Source of the DNA: a virus
Length of the DNA stretch: 64,000 bases
Direction: 5' to 3' (one strand)
IMG/VR virus record: IMGVR_UViG_3300025120_000025
Location: 38,948 to 102,947 of that record
Below, one piece after another: positions 63,805 to 64,000 of this stretch (position 1 is its first letter; each line of letters opens with the position of its first letter). The notes beneath the pieces are model-generated. The model ran no database searches. It was not told where the DNA came from and was given only the letters and a program-made list of their open reading frames with translations. The position numbers were made by a program, and so were the translations under genes.

Positions 63805-63949
63805 AGACTATTACTACTTCATACTAGAGCGATACTGTGGTAAGATAAGCAACTATGCATGGTGTAAACGATGGCAAAATAGAGAACGAGGCACAGGATA
63901 TCTCGCATCGAAAGAGAGAGAAGATTCCTTCTCAGGTTGGGGATCGTGA
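63788..63949 (+). CDS. Small basic protein, 53 residues
   Basis: The ORF reads MLIRIKDYYYFILERYCGKI and ends REDSFSGWGS. It overlaps the Fis-like gene by 17 bases and its TGA is covered by a GTGA junction to the next frame. Basic and aromatic; not recognised. Accepted because the coupling pattern continues through it. Confidence 0.5.
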   Translation: MLIRIKDYYYFILERYCGKISNYAWCKRWQNRERGTGYLASKEREDSFSGWGS

Positions 63950-64000
63950 CTTCTCGTTGGCAACTGTTAAAGCAACAGTATAGAAAACTTGATGAGCAGG
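63946..64000 (+). CDS. Start of a gene running out of the window
   Basis: A GTG at 63946 overlaps the previous TGA (GTGA), and the frame stays open to the last base, giving MTSRWQLLKQQYRKLDEQ. The coupling resembles other junctions here. Too short to identify. Confidence 0.4.
   Translation, partial: MTSRWQLLKQQYRKLDEQ

Noticed and set aside
1-64000. GATC avoidance
   Set aside because: GATC sites are present (for example 349-352, 13025, 30961), so no avoidance comparable to GCWGC or AGCT is seen.
1-64000. CRISPR arrays, insertion sequences, integrase or attachment sites
   Set aside because: No regularly spaced repeats, transposase or recombinase motifs were seen. The genome is a lytic T4-like phage.

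Overview
The window is a stretch of an AT-rich T4-like myovirus genome of the marine type (cyanomyophage or pelagimyophage lineage). The basis is a nearly complete T4 core replication and recombination set (UvsY, UvsW, gp55, gp47, gp46, gp45, gp44, gp62, RegA, gp43, UvsX, gp41, gp61, RNase H), the C-terminus of the major capsid protein gp23, and accessory genes typical of marine T4-like phages: Hsp20, MazG, NrdA/NrdB, peptide deformylase, CobS/CobT-like proteins, flavin halogenase, an IscA-like carrier, carbamoyltransferase and many 2-oxoglutarate/Fe(II) oxygenases. No photosynthesis gene, tRNA, integrase, insertion sequence or CRISPR array was seen. The host cannot be named from the sequence. 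It is a bacterium whose vegetative sigma factor reads TTGACA-17-TATAAT promoters, which recur at the head of many transcription units.

Layout. 1-985: end of gp23, a UUCG-capped terminator, a late promoter and a tail-tube-fold protein. 989-8439: UvsY, UvsW, gp55, halogenase and the gp47/gp46 nuclease pair. 8436-14840: a tightly overlapping modification-type island (deformylase, JmjC/cupin, three further 2OG oxygenase-like proteins, a PLP enzyme, two methyltransferases). 14850-19074: a 47-residue membrane protein, a zincin-VWA protein (CobT-like), a MoxR ATPase (CobS-like) and a winged-helix protein. 19083-29451: sliding clamp, clamp loader, RegA, Hsp20, DNA polymerase, UvsX and gp41. 29497-39658: SprT-like peptidase, nuclease-like protein, a KxDG ligase-like protein, a nucleotidyltransferase fused to virion-type modules, and small structural or decoration proteins. 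39679-42652: two conserved phage proteins and a lysis cassette with a spanin pair. 42654-59799: primase, nucleotide metabolism (NrdA/B, MazG, glutaredoxin), nucleases (RuvC, SNase, RNase H), membrane proteins, carbamoyltransferase, histone H1-like protein and more oxygenases. 60393-62944 (minus strand): three membrane or exported proteins behind their own late promoter. 63119-64000: small plus-strand genes including a Fis-like regulator.

The genes form a coherent programme. Early sigma70-type promoters drive replication, nucleotide supply and host takeover. gp55, with sliding clamp gp45 as its activator in T4, would read four TATAAATA late promoters for virion and envelope genes. The CDS overlap by 1-74 bases almost throughout, often with ATGA junctions, so translation is heavily coupled. 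No gene-free stretch exceeds 300 bases. The longest, 52061-52302, holds a candidate structured RNA.

The most unusual sequence-level signals are the apparent complete absence of GCWGC and of AGCT. Ala-Ala pairs are recoded as GCC-GCN or GCG-GCN, which suggests strong restriction pressure. The most novel protein-level candidates are the ligase-like/nucleotidyltransferase pair at 31184-35289, the oxygenase-rich island, and a set of early genes with in-frame AUG codons at the predicted transcription start.
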